Positions 1 to 6,196 of a stretch of 22,862 bases of DNA are shown here, in pieces. The position numbers and the translations under genes were made by a program. A model generated the notes under the pieces. It ran no database searches and was not told the DNA's origin. It worked only from the letters and a program-made list of their open reading frames with translations. Every line of letters begins with the position of its first letter. Within the stretch, counting starts at the first letter, position 1. Source of the DNA: Treponema sp. (GTDB lineage Bacteria > Spirochaetota > Spirochaetia > Treponematales > Breznakiellaceae); assembly GCA_031272575.1 (NCBI GenBank), contig JAISTO010000026.1:1-22862 (forward strand). The letters run 5' to 3'.

Positions 1-347
1 TCCGGCTGCGTACCTTCAGGTACGCGGTCGACAAACACGCGGGCCGCGGCAAAGAGGTTGCGCTGCAACAGGGCCATGTCGGTGTGTAGTTGCACTTCGA
101 TGATGACAGCCTCGTTGGCAGCGGTTATGATCTCCACGTCAATGCGGATACCGCGCTCGTCGGGGTACTTGTGGTGGCGCTGGGGCGTGACGGAGAGCAC
201 CTTGCCGATGGTAACGCCGTCACAGGCGAGCACCGCGCCGATGAGGCTGGCGGCAGCCAGGCCGGCGTGTTCGGCGTCGGAAAAAATAGCGCCCACCACC
301 GGATCGGCCAGAGGGGACAAGGGGATGGGTTTATCACGTTCGCTCAT
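1..347 (-). CDS. Rpn-type PD-(D/E)XK nuclease / putative transposase, partial (C-terminus off window)
   Basis: The first 115 codons of a gene that continues past the left edge. The start reads MSERDKPIPLSPLADPVVGA, followed by a helix-rich stretch and then IDVEII (Asp70) and IIEVQLHTD (Glu84, Gln86). This D...ExQ arrangement is the PD-(D/E)XK_2 core of the Rpn/TIGR01784 family, recombination-promoting DNA endonucleases often annotated as transposases. The ATG at 347 is chosen because the family N-terminus begins here and no other start lies nearby. It has no Shine-Dalgarno site: a strong promoter (354-383) places the likely transcription start at the ATG itself. Whether the reading frame is intact further left cannot be seen. 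The family is common and multicopy in treponemes and other host-associated bacteria. Family call is fairly sure; biological role is inferred. Confidence 0.82.
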   Translation of the reverse strand, partial: MSERDKPIPLSPLADPVVGAIFSDAEHAGLAAASLIGAVLACDGVTIGKVLSVTPQRHHKYPDERGIRIDVEIITAANEAVIIEVQLHTDMALLQRNLFAAARVFVDRVPEGTQP

Positions 348-353
348 AGGACA

Positions 354-383
354 AGTATAAGGCGGCAGGCGGGATGGTGTCAA
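354..383 (-). promoter_or_regulatory. Sigma-70 promoter of the Rpn-type nuclease, leaderless geometry
   Basis: On the minus strand TTGACA (383-378), an 18-bp spacer and TATACT (359-354) match the sigma-70 consensus closely. Only six bases separate the -10 box from the ATG at 347, so initiation at the usual distance would fall on the start codon and give an mRNA without a leader. Confidence 0.7.
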
Positions 384-496
384 GTCGGCTCTTTCGGTTA
401 CTTTTTGAAATGGCAAACTTCGGTCGGTCGGGGGTCGGGGGCCGCGGTCTTTTTCCATGCGGAAGAGGCCGGGGGCTTGGTTTTTTTGGAGGGGAT

Positions 497-612
497 TCAG
501 TCGAAAAGGTCGGAGTGGGAGCCGGTACGCTCAAAGACCACATATCCTTAAGACGCTTTTCCATGAGCGCGTATTCCTTTCTAAACTTCTTGTGACGTAC
601 AGGGGTTAGCAT
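497..612 (-). pseudogene. YafQ/RelE-like toxin remnant with internal deletion
   Basis: The frame opens three bases after the antitoxin stop with MLTPVRHKKFRKEYALMEKR, a typical YafQ/RelE-family toxin N-terminus. After residue 23 the homology jumps: in the +1 frame the DNA reads YVVFERTGSHSDLFD and a stop at 497-499, which is the usual C-terminus of this family (F-x-R-T-G-x-H-S-D-L-F). The roughly 55 residues in between, including the central strands and catalytic region, are missing and the two ends are out of frame. The toxin is therefore almost certainly inactive. What I see is the two end motifs and the frame change; the deletion size is inferred from the usual toxin length of about 90-95 residues. 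Confidence 0.78.
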
Positions 613-615
613 TGG

Positions 616-951
616 TCAATTTCCCCTCAAGTCCGCGAGGAATGCATCAAAAGAATCAAACTTCTGCATGGGGAGTTCCCCCCGAAGCATCGCCTCGGTC
701 TCCTCAAAAGCCGCGATGGTTTCGGCGTTGGGGGTGTGATAATACTCGCAGAGCGGACAGGGGACGCCGGCGGCCATCTCTGCCTCGGTGAGCGGCGCGG
801 GGGAAGGTCCCCGGCGGCGATTGGCGGCCTTACGGCTCCCCTTCTCCAATGCCGAGCGGACCAGGGTTTCAAGCCAGCCAGGACTCGTTTCATCCTGTTC
901 GGCGGCATACCGGGCCAGGTGGTCCGGCAGGTTGATGGTAACTGCGGTCAT
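616..951 (-). CDS. RelB/DinJ-like antitoxin of a type II toxin-antitoxin pair
   Basis: A 111-residue protein. The N-terminus (MTAVTINLPDHLARYAAEQ, then a helix to about residue 38) looks like a ribbon-helix-helix DNA-binding unit. The middle (about 39-65) is basic and Pro-rich. The C-terminus, CPLCEYYHTPNAETIAAFEE... to LADLRGN, resembles the toxin-binding tail of RelB/DinJ antitoxins, where H-x-P-N-x-E-T-I-A-A is common. The stop lies three bases before the start of the broken toxin, the classic antitoxin-toxin order and coupling. Antitoxins of this type usually repress their own promoter; here the promoter sits immediately upstream with no leader. With its toxin deleted, this antitoxin may persist as an anti-addiction protein that neutralises related toxins elsewhere (inference). 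The CPLC pair is not typical and its role is unknown. Confidence 0.7.
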   Translation of the reverse strand: MTAVTINLPDHLARYAAEQDETSPGWLETLVRSALEKGSRKAANRRRGPSPAPLTEAEMAAGVPCPLCEYYHTPNAETIAAFEETEAMLRGELPMQKFDSFDAFLADLRGN

Positions 952-957
952 GGTTCA

Positions 958-987
958 AGTTTAGCGCATGGGAGGCGGAAGTGTCAA
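958..987 (-). promoter_or_regulatory. Sigma-70 promoter of the antitoxin gene, leaderless geometry
   Basis: On the minus strand TTGACA (987-982), an 18-bp spacer and TAAACT (963-958), then six bases to the ATG at 951. The geometry is identical to the nuclease promoter at 354-383. No Shine-Dalgarno site precedes the ATG. Confidence 0.68.
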
Positions 988-1009
988 TCTGGCAACCGCT
1001 CGCGTCCCC

Positions 1010-1038
1010 TTGATTTTTTTAGGAAAAATCACTATAAT
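1010..1038 (+). promoter_or_regulatory. Sigma-70 promoter of the large lipoprotein gene
   Basis: TTGATT (1010-1015), a 17-bp spacer and a perfect TATAAT (1033-1038). It points away from the antitoxin promoter, whose -35 box ends at 987, so the two lie back to back about 22 bp apart. The expected start near 1045 gives a leader of about 30 bases containing AAGGAAGAGG (1055-1064). Confidence 0.72.
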
Positions 1039-1074
1039 TAAACATGCTAAATCAAAGGAAGAGGTTTGCATTCC

Positions 1075-3471
1075 ATGGCCATATATACCCGAGCCGCGTC
1101 TGTGCGGCTTTCCGGCACATTTGTTTTTTCTCTGTGCATTACGCTGCTCGCGGGGGGCTGTCTCGATCCTATCGCGTACGTTCCCTACGACGCGGCGATT
1201 CCGGACATCATTGTGCAGCCGGAGGGGTTTTCATGCAGCAAAGGGGCGGATCCGCAAGAACTTGTGGTCGAAGCGGCGGCCAGCGACGGGGGGAGTATCA
1301 GTTACCAATGGTATACTTACGCGGACAGCAACCCGTCGAGAGTAACATTGAATCCGGGGAGCGTTTGCCGGCCCATTACCGATACGAAGGGGATACACTA
1401 TTACTACGCGGAGGTCACCAATTACAATCCTAACCGTCAAAATAAAACGGCGGTGCGGGAAAGTGTGCATGCGAAGGTGATCGTTGACATGTCTGTGGTG
1501 AGCAGTCTCGACCTGACGGGGGTCATTCCCGCGCCGGTAAGCGGGGAGGAGCCGAAGGCGGCGTCCTCTTACAGCGGGGAGTACACGGTGGGGAGCATTC
1601 AGTGGACGGACATTACGGGGGGCGGGATTGGGGCCACGCCGCCGGTGTTCACGCTGGGGCATACGTACCGGGCTGCATTCACGCTCTATGCGGGGAGCGA
1701 CCGCTGTTTCGCGGGGCTGCCCGTAGGAACGGGCAGCGATCCTTACGCGGGGACATGGACAGCGGGGGAGGAGCCATCGGAGACGAACTTCTACCATCTG
1801 GACGCGTCCACCGTCGTACAGGCGCTCAATCTGGACAGCACGATACAGATAATAATCACGTTTATGCCTGCGCAGGGCATAGCGGTAAGCAGTCTTGACC
1901 TGACGGGGGTCATTCCCGCGCCGGCGGCCGGGGCTGCCGTCGCTTCATCTACGTACAGCGGTGAGTACACGGTGGGCGCTGTCACCTGGACGGACATATC
2001 CGCCGCGCCGCTTACGCCGGTCAATCCGGTTGCCGCCTTTGCTGCCGGGCATACCTACAGCGCCGGCTTCACCCTCAGCGCGGCCGCGAACCGGAGTTTC
2101 GAGGGGCTTCCTGTTGGGACGGGGAGCGAACCGCAAGCGGGGACATGGACAGCGGGGCTGAGCAAAACGCCCTCCGCAACGAACTTCTACCACAGAGGGG
2201 CAGTGTCTGTGGTGCAGTCGGCCAACACCGGCGTCACGATAGACATTACCATCACCTTCACAATGACGCTGGAACTGTCCGGCACACCCCAGGGGAGCGG
2301 TGTCGTAACCGCGATAGACGCGGAGGTCACAAAGGTCTACTTTACCCTGGATAATGAATACTCAGGCACATGGAAGGTCTACACGGCGGCAGCGGGGGGC
2401 ACTGCCTCCGCCGCGCTGAGCGCTTCCTTCAGCATGGTAAATAACATGCCTATCCTCACGCTGAAATCGGCGAGTCCGATAAGCCCGCGGGCCTACTATG
2501 TGAGCGTGACGGAAGCGGGCAAGGGTGAAAGCGGGCGGCTGGCCCTGTGGGGGCCGCCTCTCGATGACACCACCCCCCTGAGCCTTGCGGCGCGCTTCCG
2601 CATCCCCGAAACCGCCCTGCCAAGCGGCGCGGGCGGGGTGTACGCGGTGTTCACCCTGCTTCACACCTACATTGGGGATGTTGTCGACAAAGGTGAAGTG
2701 AACGAGGATAACGGCTACGCCATACCGGCCATCGCCCTGGGCGACTGGGTCGACCTGCAGAGCCTCACGGTGTTGGCCTACGACGGCGACGGCGGCTTCA
2801 GTGTTACAAATGACGAAGTGCCGGACCACGGCCGCCTCCTCCGGCTCCTCGTGGTGGGGAACAACTCGTTTAACACAGACAGGGCGCAGGCCATCGGAGG
2901 GGATTACAACCCGGCAGATGACATAAAGACCCACAACAACGGCACGCCGCATTTGGTGTTCCAGTTCCAGAACCTGTTCGACGCCCGCAGGATGAACGGA
3001 AGCGGCAACGATGGCTACTTCGCTTGTGATATTCGGGACTACCTCAATATAAATTACATCACCGGTCTTACTAACGCGGGTCTCCCGGCGGGCTGTCTTT
3101 TCGCGCCCATCCAGTATACGCTCAATGCAACCAACAGCGGAATCACACGGATTACGGACGAGGTGTGGCTTCCCACGATGCGGGAACTTTTCTGGAATGA
3201 CCCGTACGTGCTGGCAAACGGCCACATTTACGATAGGGAAATCCCGGAAGACCAGCCCCGGCTGGAATACTACACCGATAATGATACGCGGAAAAAAGGA
3301 AAACTGGATGCCGGCGCCGATTATACCTGGACTGCAAGCACACATCACTACGGCAGCAACGATGGCTTCTGTGTTTTCGACGCCAGTACCGGCACCATCG
3401 CATCATATCCTGACGACGGGAGTAACGCCGCAAACGCGATGTGGGTCTGCCCGGCGTTCTGCGTGAAGTAG
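1075..3471 (+). CDS. Large repeat-containing surface lipoprotein with DUF6273-like C-terminus
   Basis: A 798-residue predicted lipoprotein. The signal peptide ends in a relaxed lipobox, LLAGGC (Cys29). An Ig-like segment with a Y-Q-W core (about 50-130) follows. Two tandem 129-residue repeats each open with SSLDLTGVIPAP and contain Y-S-G-E-Y-T-V-G and GLPVGTGS (about 143-271 and 272-396). A linker follows, then from about 555 a domain resembling DUF6273: DIRDYLNINYI, then TDEVWLPTMRELF, then TWTASTHHYG and a closing MWVCPAFCVK. I prefer the ATG at 1075 because it is suitably spaced from AAGGAAGAGG; a TTG at 1066 would add three residues. The protein should be membrane-anchored and exposed, plausibly for attachment or binding; no enzyme motif is visible. 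The domain match is by eye and moderately sure. Confidence 0.8.
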   Translation: MAIYTRAASVRLSGTFVFSLCITLLAGGCLDPIAYVPYDAAIPDIIVQPEGFSCSKGADPQELVVEAAASDGGSISYQWYTYADSNPSRVTLNPGSVCRPITDTKGIHYYYAEVTNYNPNRQNKTAVRESVHAKVIVDMSVVSSLDLTGVIPAPVSGEEPKAASSYSGEYTVGSIQWTDITGGGIGATPPVFTLGHTYRAAFTLYAGSDRCFAGLPVGTGSDPYAGTWTAGEEPSETNFYHLDASTVVQALNLDSTIQIIITFMPAQGIAVSSLDLTGVIPAPAAGAAVASSTYSGEYTVGAVTWTDISAAPLTPVNPVAAFAAGHTYSAGFTLSAAANRSFEGLPVGTGSEPQAGTWTAGLSKTPSATNFYHRGAVSVVQSANTGVTIDITITFTMTLELSGTPQGSGVVTAIDAEVTKVYFTLDNEYSGTWKVYTAAAGGTASAALSASFSMVNNMPILTLKSASPISPRAYYVSVTEAGKGESGRLALWGPPLDDTTPLSLAARFRIPETALPSGAGGVYAVFTLLHTYIGDVVDKGEVNEDNGYAIPAIALGDWVDLQSLTVLAYDGDGGFSVTNDEVPDHGRLLRLLVVGNNSFNTDRAQAIGGDYNPADDIKTHNNGTPHLVFQFQNLFDARRMNGSGNDGYFACDIRDYLNINYITGLTNAGLPAGCLFAPIQYTLNATNSGITRITDEVWLPTMRELFWNDPYVLANGHIYDREIPEDQPRLEYYTDNDTRKKGKLDAGADYTWTASTHHYGSNDGFCVFDASTGTIASYPDDGSNAANAMWVCPAFCVK
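1501..2262 (+). repeat. Two tandem copies of a 387-bp (129-codon) unit within the lipoprotein gene
   Basis: The stretch beginning AGCAGTCTCGACCTGACGGG at 1501 recurs at 1888 with one early change, an offset of 387 bp. The copies are nearly identical at their starts and diverge further in, with in-frame indels, so this looks like an older internal duplication partly kept similar. Confidence 0.8.
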
Positions 3472-3474
3472 GGG

Positions 3475-3500
3475 ATTCCGCGGTCAAGCCGCGGAATGAC
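3475..3500 (+). repeat. Dispersed palindrome, copy 1 (GTCRAGCCGCGG family)
   Basis: ATTCCGCGG, a five-base TCAAG loop and CCGCGGAAT form a perfect 9-bp stem (3475-3497). The 18-base core GTCAAGCCGCGGAATGAC occupies 3483-3500. It lies four bases after the lipoprotein stop and before the convergent fic gene. There is no T-run, so it is not a standard intrinsic terminator. Confidence 0.75.
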
Positions 3501-3590
3501 ACGGCGGGAGGGGGCCGCGGAATGGCGTGGGCGTCCCTGCCCCCTGCTTCACCGTAACAGAAAGATTGAGTTCAATCCGCAAACCCCTCG

Positions 3591-4673
3591 CTACTCCTCC
3601 AGTATACGCATCAGCGCCTTGTGGATATAGAGTGTTTCTTTTCCCAGCCTTGTGCTGGACAGAATTTGACAAGTTTCCAGTTCTTTCAGATACTTGGATG
3701 CGGTTTTTCTGTTGACATTGATTTTGTTCACCACGAAATCTATTTTTGAATAGGGGTGCTCAAAGATCAACTCCACCAGTTCCCGGGAATATATTTTGGG
3801 GCAATGCGCTTTCACCCGCTCTGTAGTCAAGTCAAAAAGTTCTTTTATCGCCCTGACTTTTTCCAGCGTCAACTTTGCTGTTTGTTCAATGCCGTCCAGC
3901 ATAAACAAAACCCAGTCTTCCCACATTCCTGACGTCCGCGTCCGCGAAAGAAGCGAATAGTAGTCGCTTTTCCGCTTGATTATAAACGAACTCAGGTACA
4001 GTATCGGCGTATCAAGATGCTGTTTCAGCAGCAGATAGAGAATGTTCAAAATACGCCCGGTTCTGCCGTTGCCGTCATAGAAAGGATGTATGGTTTCAAA
4101 TTGATAGTGAAGCACCGCCATTTTCCAGAGGCTGTCTTCCGCGTCGTTTAAGTACGCGCAGAAATTGTTGAGCAGAGCGCAAATGGTGTCGTAATCCTGC
4201 GGCGGCGTATAGACTACATCGTCTGTGGCGCTGTTCACCAGGGATGTGCCGGGGAGTTTTCTTATTCCCGCATTGTTTCCAATGATGAGTTCCTGAATTT
4301 TGACGATGTCGGATATTCTGATCATGCCGGTTTGCCGGATAATGTTAAAGCCCTTATAGACAGCCTGCCGGTAGTTCAGCACCTCCTTTGCGGCAGGGTC
4401 TGCCGCCGTGAGATTTGACGCAAGAGCCTTATACAATTCATCCTGTGTAGTAATAATATTTTCGATAGCGGAACTCTCCTTTGCTTCGCTTATCCCTATC
4501 GTGTTTATCAGGATGTACGGATTCGGCATGGTATGGGCAAAGCCCTTCAGTTCGGCAAGCGCCTGCCTTGCGCTCGCTTCTTTGCGCAAAATCAGGAGGC
4601 TCTCGATTTTCCCCAGGCCCGGGGGCATAAGGGGCACTGACTCTCCTGCCCCAATCACCGCAGACATACTCAT
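3591..4673 (-). CDS. Class II Fic-family protein, predicted AMP transferase with self-inhibitory motif
   Basis: A 360-residue protein. An N-terminal Fic_N-like region carries SSAIEN (67-72), fitting the (S/T)xxxE(G/N) inhibitory motif of class II Fic proteins, with Glu71 expected to block ATP binding. The catalytic Fic motif HPFYDGNGRTGR (196-207) is complete, with His196 as the catalytic base. The C-terminus (about 295-360) looks like a winged helix. Family knowledge predicts transfer of AMP from ATP to a hydroxyl of a target protein; the target is unknown. The frame can be extended to a GTG at 4781, but that part is only translated tandem repeat, so the ATG at 4673 is the likely start. A TTGACA/GAAAAT promoter (4680-4708) ends six bases before that ATG. 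No adjacent antitoxin is needed or seen. Confidence 0.88.
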   Translation of the reverse strand: MSMSAVIGAGESVPLMPPGLGKIESLLILRKEASARQALAELKGFAHTMPNPYILINTIGISEAKESSAIENIITTQDELYKALASNLTAADPAAKEVLNYRQAVYKGFNIIRQTGMIRISDIVKIQELIIGNNAGIRKLPGTSLVNSATDDVVYTPPQDYDTICALLNNFCAYLNDAEDSLWKMAVLHYQFETIHPFYDGNGRTGRILNILYLLLKQHLDTPILYLSSFIIKRKSDYYSLLSRTRTSGMWEDWVLFMLDGIEQTAKLTLEKVRAIKELFDLTTERVKAHCPKIYSRELVELIFEHPYSKIDFVVNKINVNRKTASKYLKELETCQILSSTRLGKETLYIHKALMRILEE

Positions 4674-4679
4674 GTTCAC

Positions 4680-4708
4680 ATTTTCCTGAATTTTGCCCAC
4701 GTTGTCAA
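4680..4708 (-). promoter_or_regulatory. Candidate fic promoter, leaderless geometry, within the last repeat unit
   Basis: On the minus strand TTGACA (4708-4703), a 17-bp spacer and GAAAAT (4685-4680, four of six consensus bases), then six bases to the ATG at 4673. The -35 box exists only because this array unit reads GTTGTCAAGG where the others read GTTCCACGG or GTTCCCACGG. Confidence 0.5.
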
Positions 4709-4826
4709 GGTCATGTCCAAAAAACGCGGATTTCTGCCCACGTTCCACGGTCGTGTCCAAAAAACGCGGATTTTTGCCCACGTTCCCACGGTCGTGTCCA
4801 AAAAACGCGAATTTTTGCCCACGTTT
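4691..4826. repeat. 40/41-bp tandem repeat array between fic and clpP
   Basis: Three full units and one partial unit. TGCCCACGTT recurs at 4694, 4735, 4775 and 4816, giving periods of 41, 40 and 41 bp. The full units share GTCCAAAAAACGCG. The alternating length breaks any reading frame, so the array is non-coding although the fic frame reads through it by chance. Confidence 0.88.
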
Positions 4827-4868
4827 CTCCTCCGGTCTATGCGTTTATCGTGACTTTCTACCGCCCCC

Positions 4869-4898
4869 TTGACGCGCAGGCCCCGTATTCGCTATGAT
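4869..4898 (+). promoter_or_regulatory. Sigma-70 promoter of clpP
   Basis: TTGACG (4869-4874), an 18-bp spacer and TATGAT (4893-4898). The expected start near 4905 gives a short leader holding the GGAGG at 4913-4917. Confidence 0.7.
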
Positions 4899-4912
4899 AA
4901 AAAAAAGCACTT

Positions 4913-4917
4913 GGAGG
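4913..4917 (+). promoter_or_regulatory. Shine-Dalgarno site that fixes the clpP start
   Basis: GGAGG lies five bases before the ATG at 4923. It rules out the longer frame beginning at 4869, whose apparent TTG start is the first three bases of the -35 box. Confidence 0.8.
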
Positions 4918-4922
4918 GCTTT

Positions 4923-5561
4923 ATGATAAACAGTGAACAATACCGCATTCTCAGCGCCCGGCTCCGCGCGGAGGAGGATGACGACGATGACGAGGAACCG
5001 GAAGCGGCGGGGATAAAACTCGGCGATCCGCTTGTGCATCGAATGCTCAAAACGCGGAACATTCTTCTTTCAGGCGAGATTGACAAAGACCTCGCGGAAA
5101 AGGTGATCAAACAACTGCTGCTGCTCGAAAACATGGGGGAAGCGCCTATACGCATCTTTATAGACAGCCCTGGCGGGGACGCGGACGCGGGTTACGCTAT
5201 TTTCGACATGATCCGTTTCGTGAAGCCGCCGGTTTGGACTATCGGCATGGGGCTTGTGGCGAGCGCGGCGGCAATCGTGCTGCTGGCGAGCCCGCGGGAA
5301 CGCAGAGTAGGGCTGCCCAATAGCCACTACCTGATCCACCAGCCGCTCTCCGGCATTCGCGGCGTCGCCAGCGACATCGAAATTCACGCGCGGGAACTCG
5401 ATAAACTGCGCGAAAAAATCAACCGCCTCATAGCGGAGGAAACGGGAGTATCGCCCGATCAGGTAAAAAAAGACACGGACCGCGACTACTGGATGACCTC
5501 CGAGGAGGCCGTCACTTACGGGCTGCTTTCAAAGGTGATCGTCTCCCGCGCGGAAGTGTAG
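4923..5561 (+). CDS. clpP: ATP-dependent Clp protease proteolytic subunit (ClpP family)
   Basis: A 212-residue ClpP-family serine peptidase. The barrel-shaped complex degrades unfolded proteins in the cytoplasm with a Clp ATPase such as ClpX or ClpA. The triad appears complete: Ser114 in GLVASAAA, His139 in YLIHQP, and Asp184 in KKDTDRDYW. The oligomer-forming core DSPGGDADAGYAIFD (81-95) is present. Two things are unusual. The N-terminus has an acidic insertion, EEDDDDDEEPE (17-27), ahead of the position where the axial loops normally start. The serine motif also reads G-L-V-A-S-A-A instead of the common G-x-A-A-S-M-G. Spirochaetes often carry two ClpP genes, so this may be a diverged second paralogue (inference). 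It is transcribed alone and converges on hisH, 14 bases away. Confidence 0.9.
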   Translation: MINSEQYRILSARLRAEEDDDDDEEPEAAGIKLGDPLVHRMLKTRNILLSGEIDKDLAEKVIKQLLLLENMGEAPIRIFIDSPGGDADAGYAIFDMIRFVKPPVWTIGMGLVASAAAIVLLASPRERRVGLPNSHYLIHQPLSGIRGVASDIEIHARELDKLREKINRLIAEETGVSPDQVKKDTDRDYWMTSEEAVTYGLLSKVIVSRAEV

Positions 5562-5575
5562 GGCGCCGCGGCAGT

Positions 5576-6196
5576 TTAGATGCCGGCCCAGTTGGCCAGC
5601 AGCGCGAGGCCGGCGGGGCCGGATTTTTCAGGATGAAACTGTACGGCCGTGAGCGCGCCCCGCTCCACGGCGGCGCAGTAGCGCAGCCCGTAGCAGGCCC
5701 AGGCCGCGCTTACGGAGTCGTCGTCCGGGCAGGCGTAGTAGGAATGGATATAATAGAAAAATGTGTCGTTTTGGATGTTTTTGAAGACGCGGGAGGCGGC
5801 GCGGGCTTCGGTCTGATTCCAGCCGATCTGCGGCACCTTGCGGCAGGGGAACTTCTTCACCGTGCCGGGGATAAGGCCCAGCCCGCGAATCGCGCGGCCC
5901 TGCACCGGCGGGGCCTCCTCGGACGAGTCGAAGAGCGCCTGCAGGCCGATGCAGATACCCAGAAAGGGCCGGTCGCGCTTGATCCACTCGCGGAGCGCGT
6001 CCGCGTAGCCTGACTTTTCCAGCATATCCATCGCCGAGGCGAAATGCCCGTCCCCCGGAAAAATGACGCTGTCGAAAGGGCCATGCGGCCCCAGTTCCTC
6101 GGGCCCCCGCGCGAAGCGCGCCTCGAGCCCGAGGCGGGCGAGCGCGTTCGTGACCGAGCGCAGATTCCCCGCGCCGTAATCGAGGATGCCGATCAT
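5576..6196 (-). CDS. hisH: Imidazole glycerol phosphate synthase, glutamine amidotransferase subunit
   Basis: A 206-residue class I glutamine amidotransferase of histidine biosynthesis. It releases ammonia from glutamine and channels it to HisF, which forms imidazole glycerol phosphate and AICAR. The N-terminus GILDYGAGNLRSV is characteristic of HisH. The nucleophile is Cys82 in GICIGLQ, and the His188/Glu190 pair lies in VQFHPEKSG. QIGWNQ (123-128) and HSYY (151-154) are the usual HisH signatures. The oxyanion loop reads FPGDGHF where most HisH have PGVGAF. It overlaps the hisB stop by four bases (ATGA), implying translational coupling. HisF is not in the window. It is the last gene of the minus-strand run. 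Confidence 0.96.
   Translation of the reverse strand: MIGILDYGAGNLRSVTNALARLGLEARFARGPEELGPHGPFDSVIFPGDGHFASAMDMLEKSGYADALREWIKRDRPFLGICIGLQALFDSSEEAPPVQGRAIRGLGLIPGTVKKFPCRKVPQIGWNQTEARAASRVFKNIQNDTFFYYIHSYYACPDDDSVSAAWACYGLRYCAAVERGALTAVQFHPEKSGPAGLALLANWAGI

Noticed and set aside
1044..1433. An ATG five bases after the perfect TATAAT, opening a 129-codon frame.
   Set aside because: It overlaps the lipoprotein start in another frame, the product looks random, and the spacing differs from the six bases of the three leaderless candidates.
2362..3348. A 328-codon open frame on the minus strand inside the large lipoprotein gene.
   Set aside because: The plus strand has a promoter, signal peptide and recognisable domains; the opposite frame has no Shine-Dalgarno site or recognisable domain.
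3290..3471. Possible diversity-generating retroelement variable region at the lipoprotein C-terminus.
   Set aside because: The domain resembles those of some variable proteins, but there is no AAC-rich 3' end, no template repeat copy and no reverse transcriptase in the window.
4674..4781. A 36-residue N-terminal extension of the Fic protein.
   Set aside because: It is translated tandem repeat starting at a GTG, with period changes that would break the frame; Fic homology begins after the ATG at 4673.
5560..5590. A bulged GC-rich stem between the convergent clpP and hisH genes.
   Set aside because: Pairing is imperfect and no T-run follows on either strand, so I do not call a terminator.
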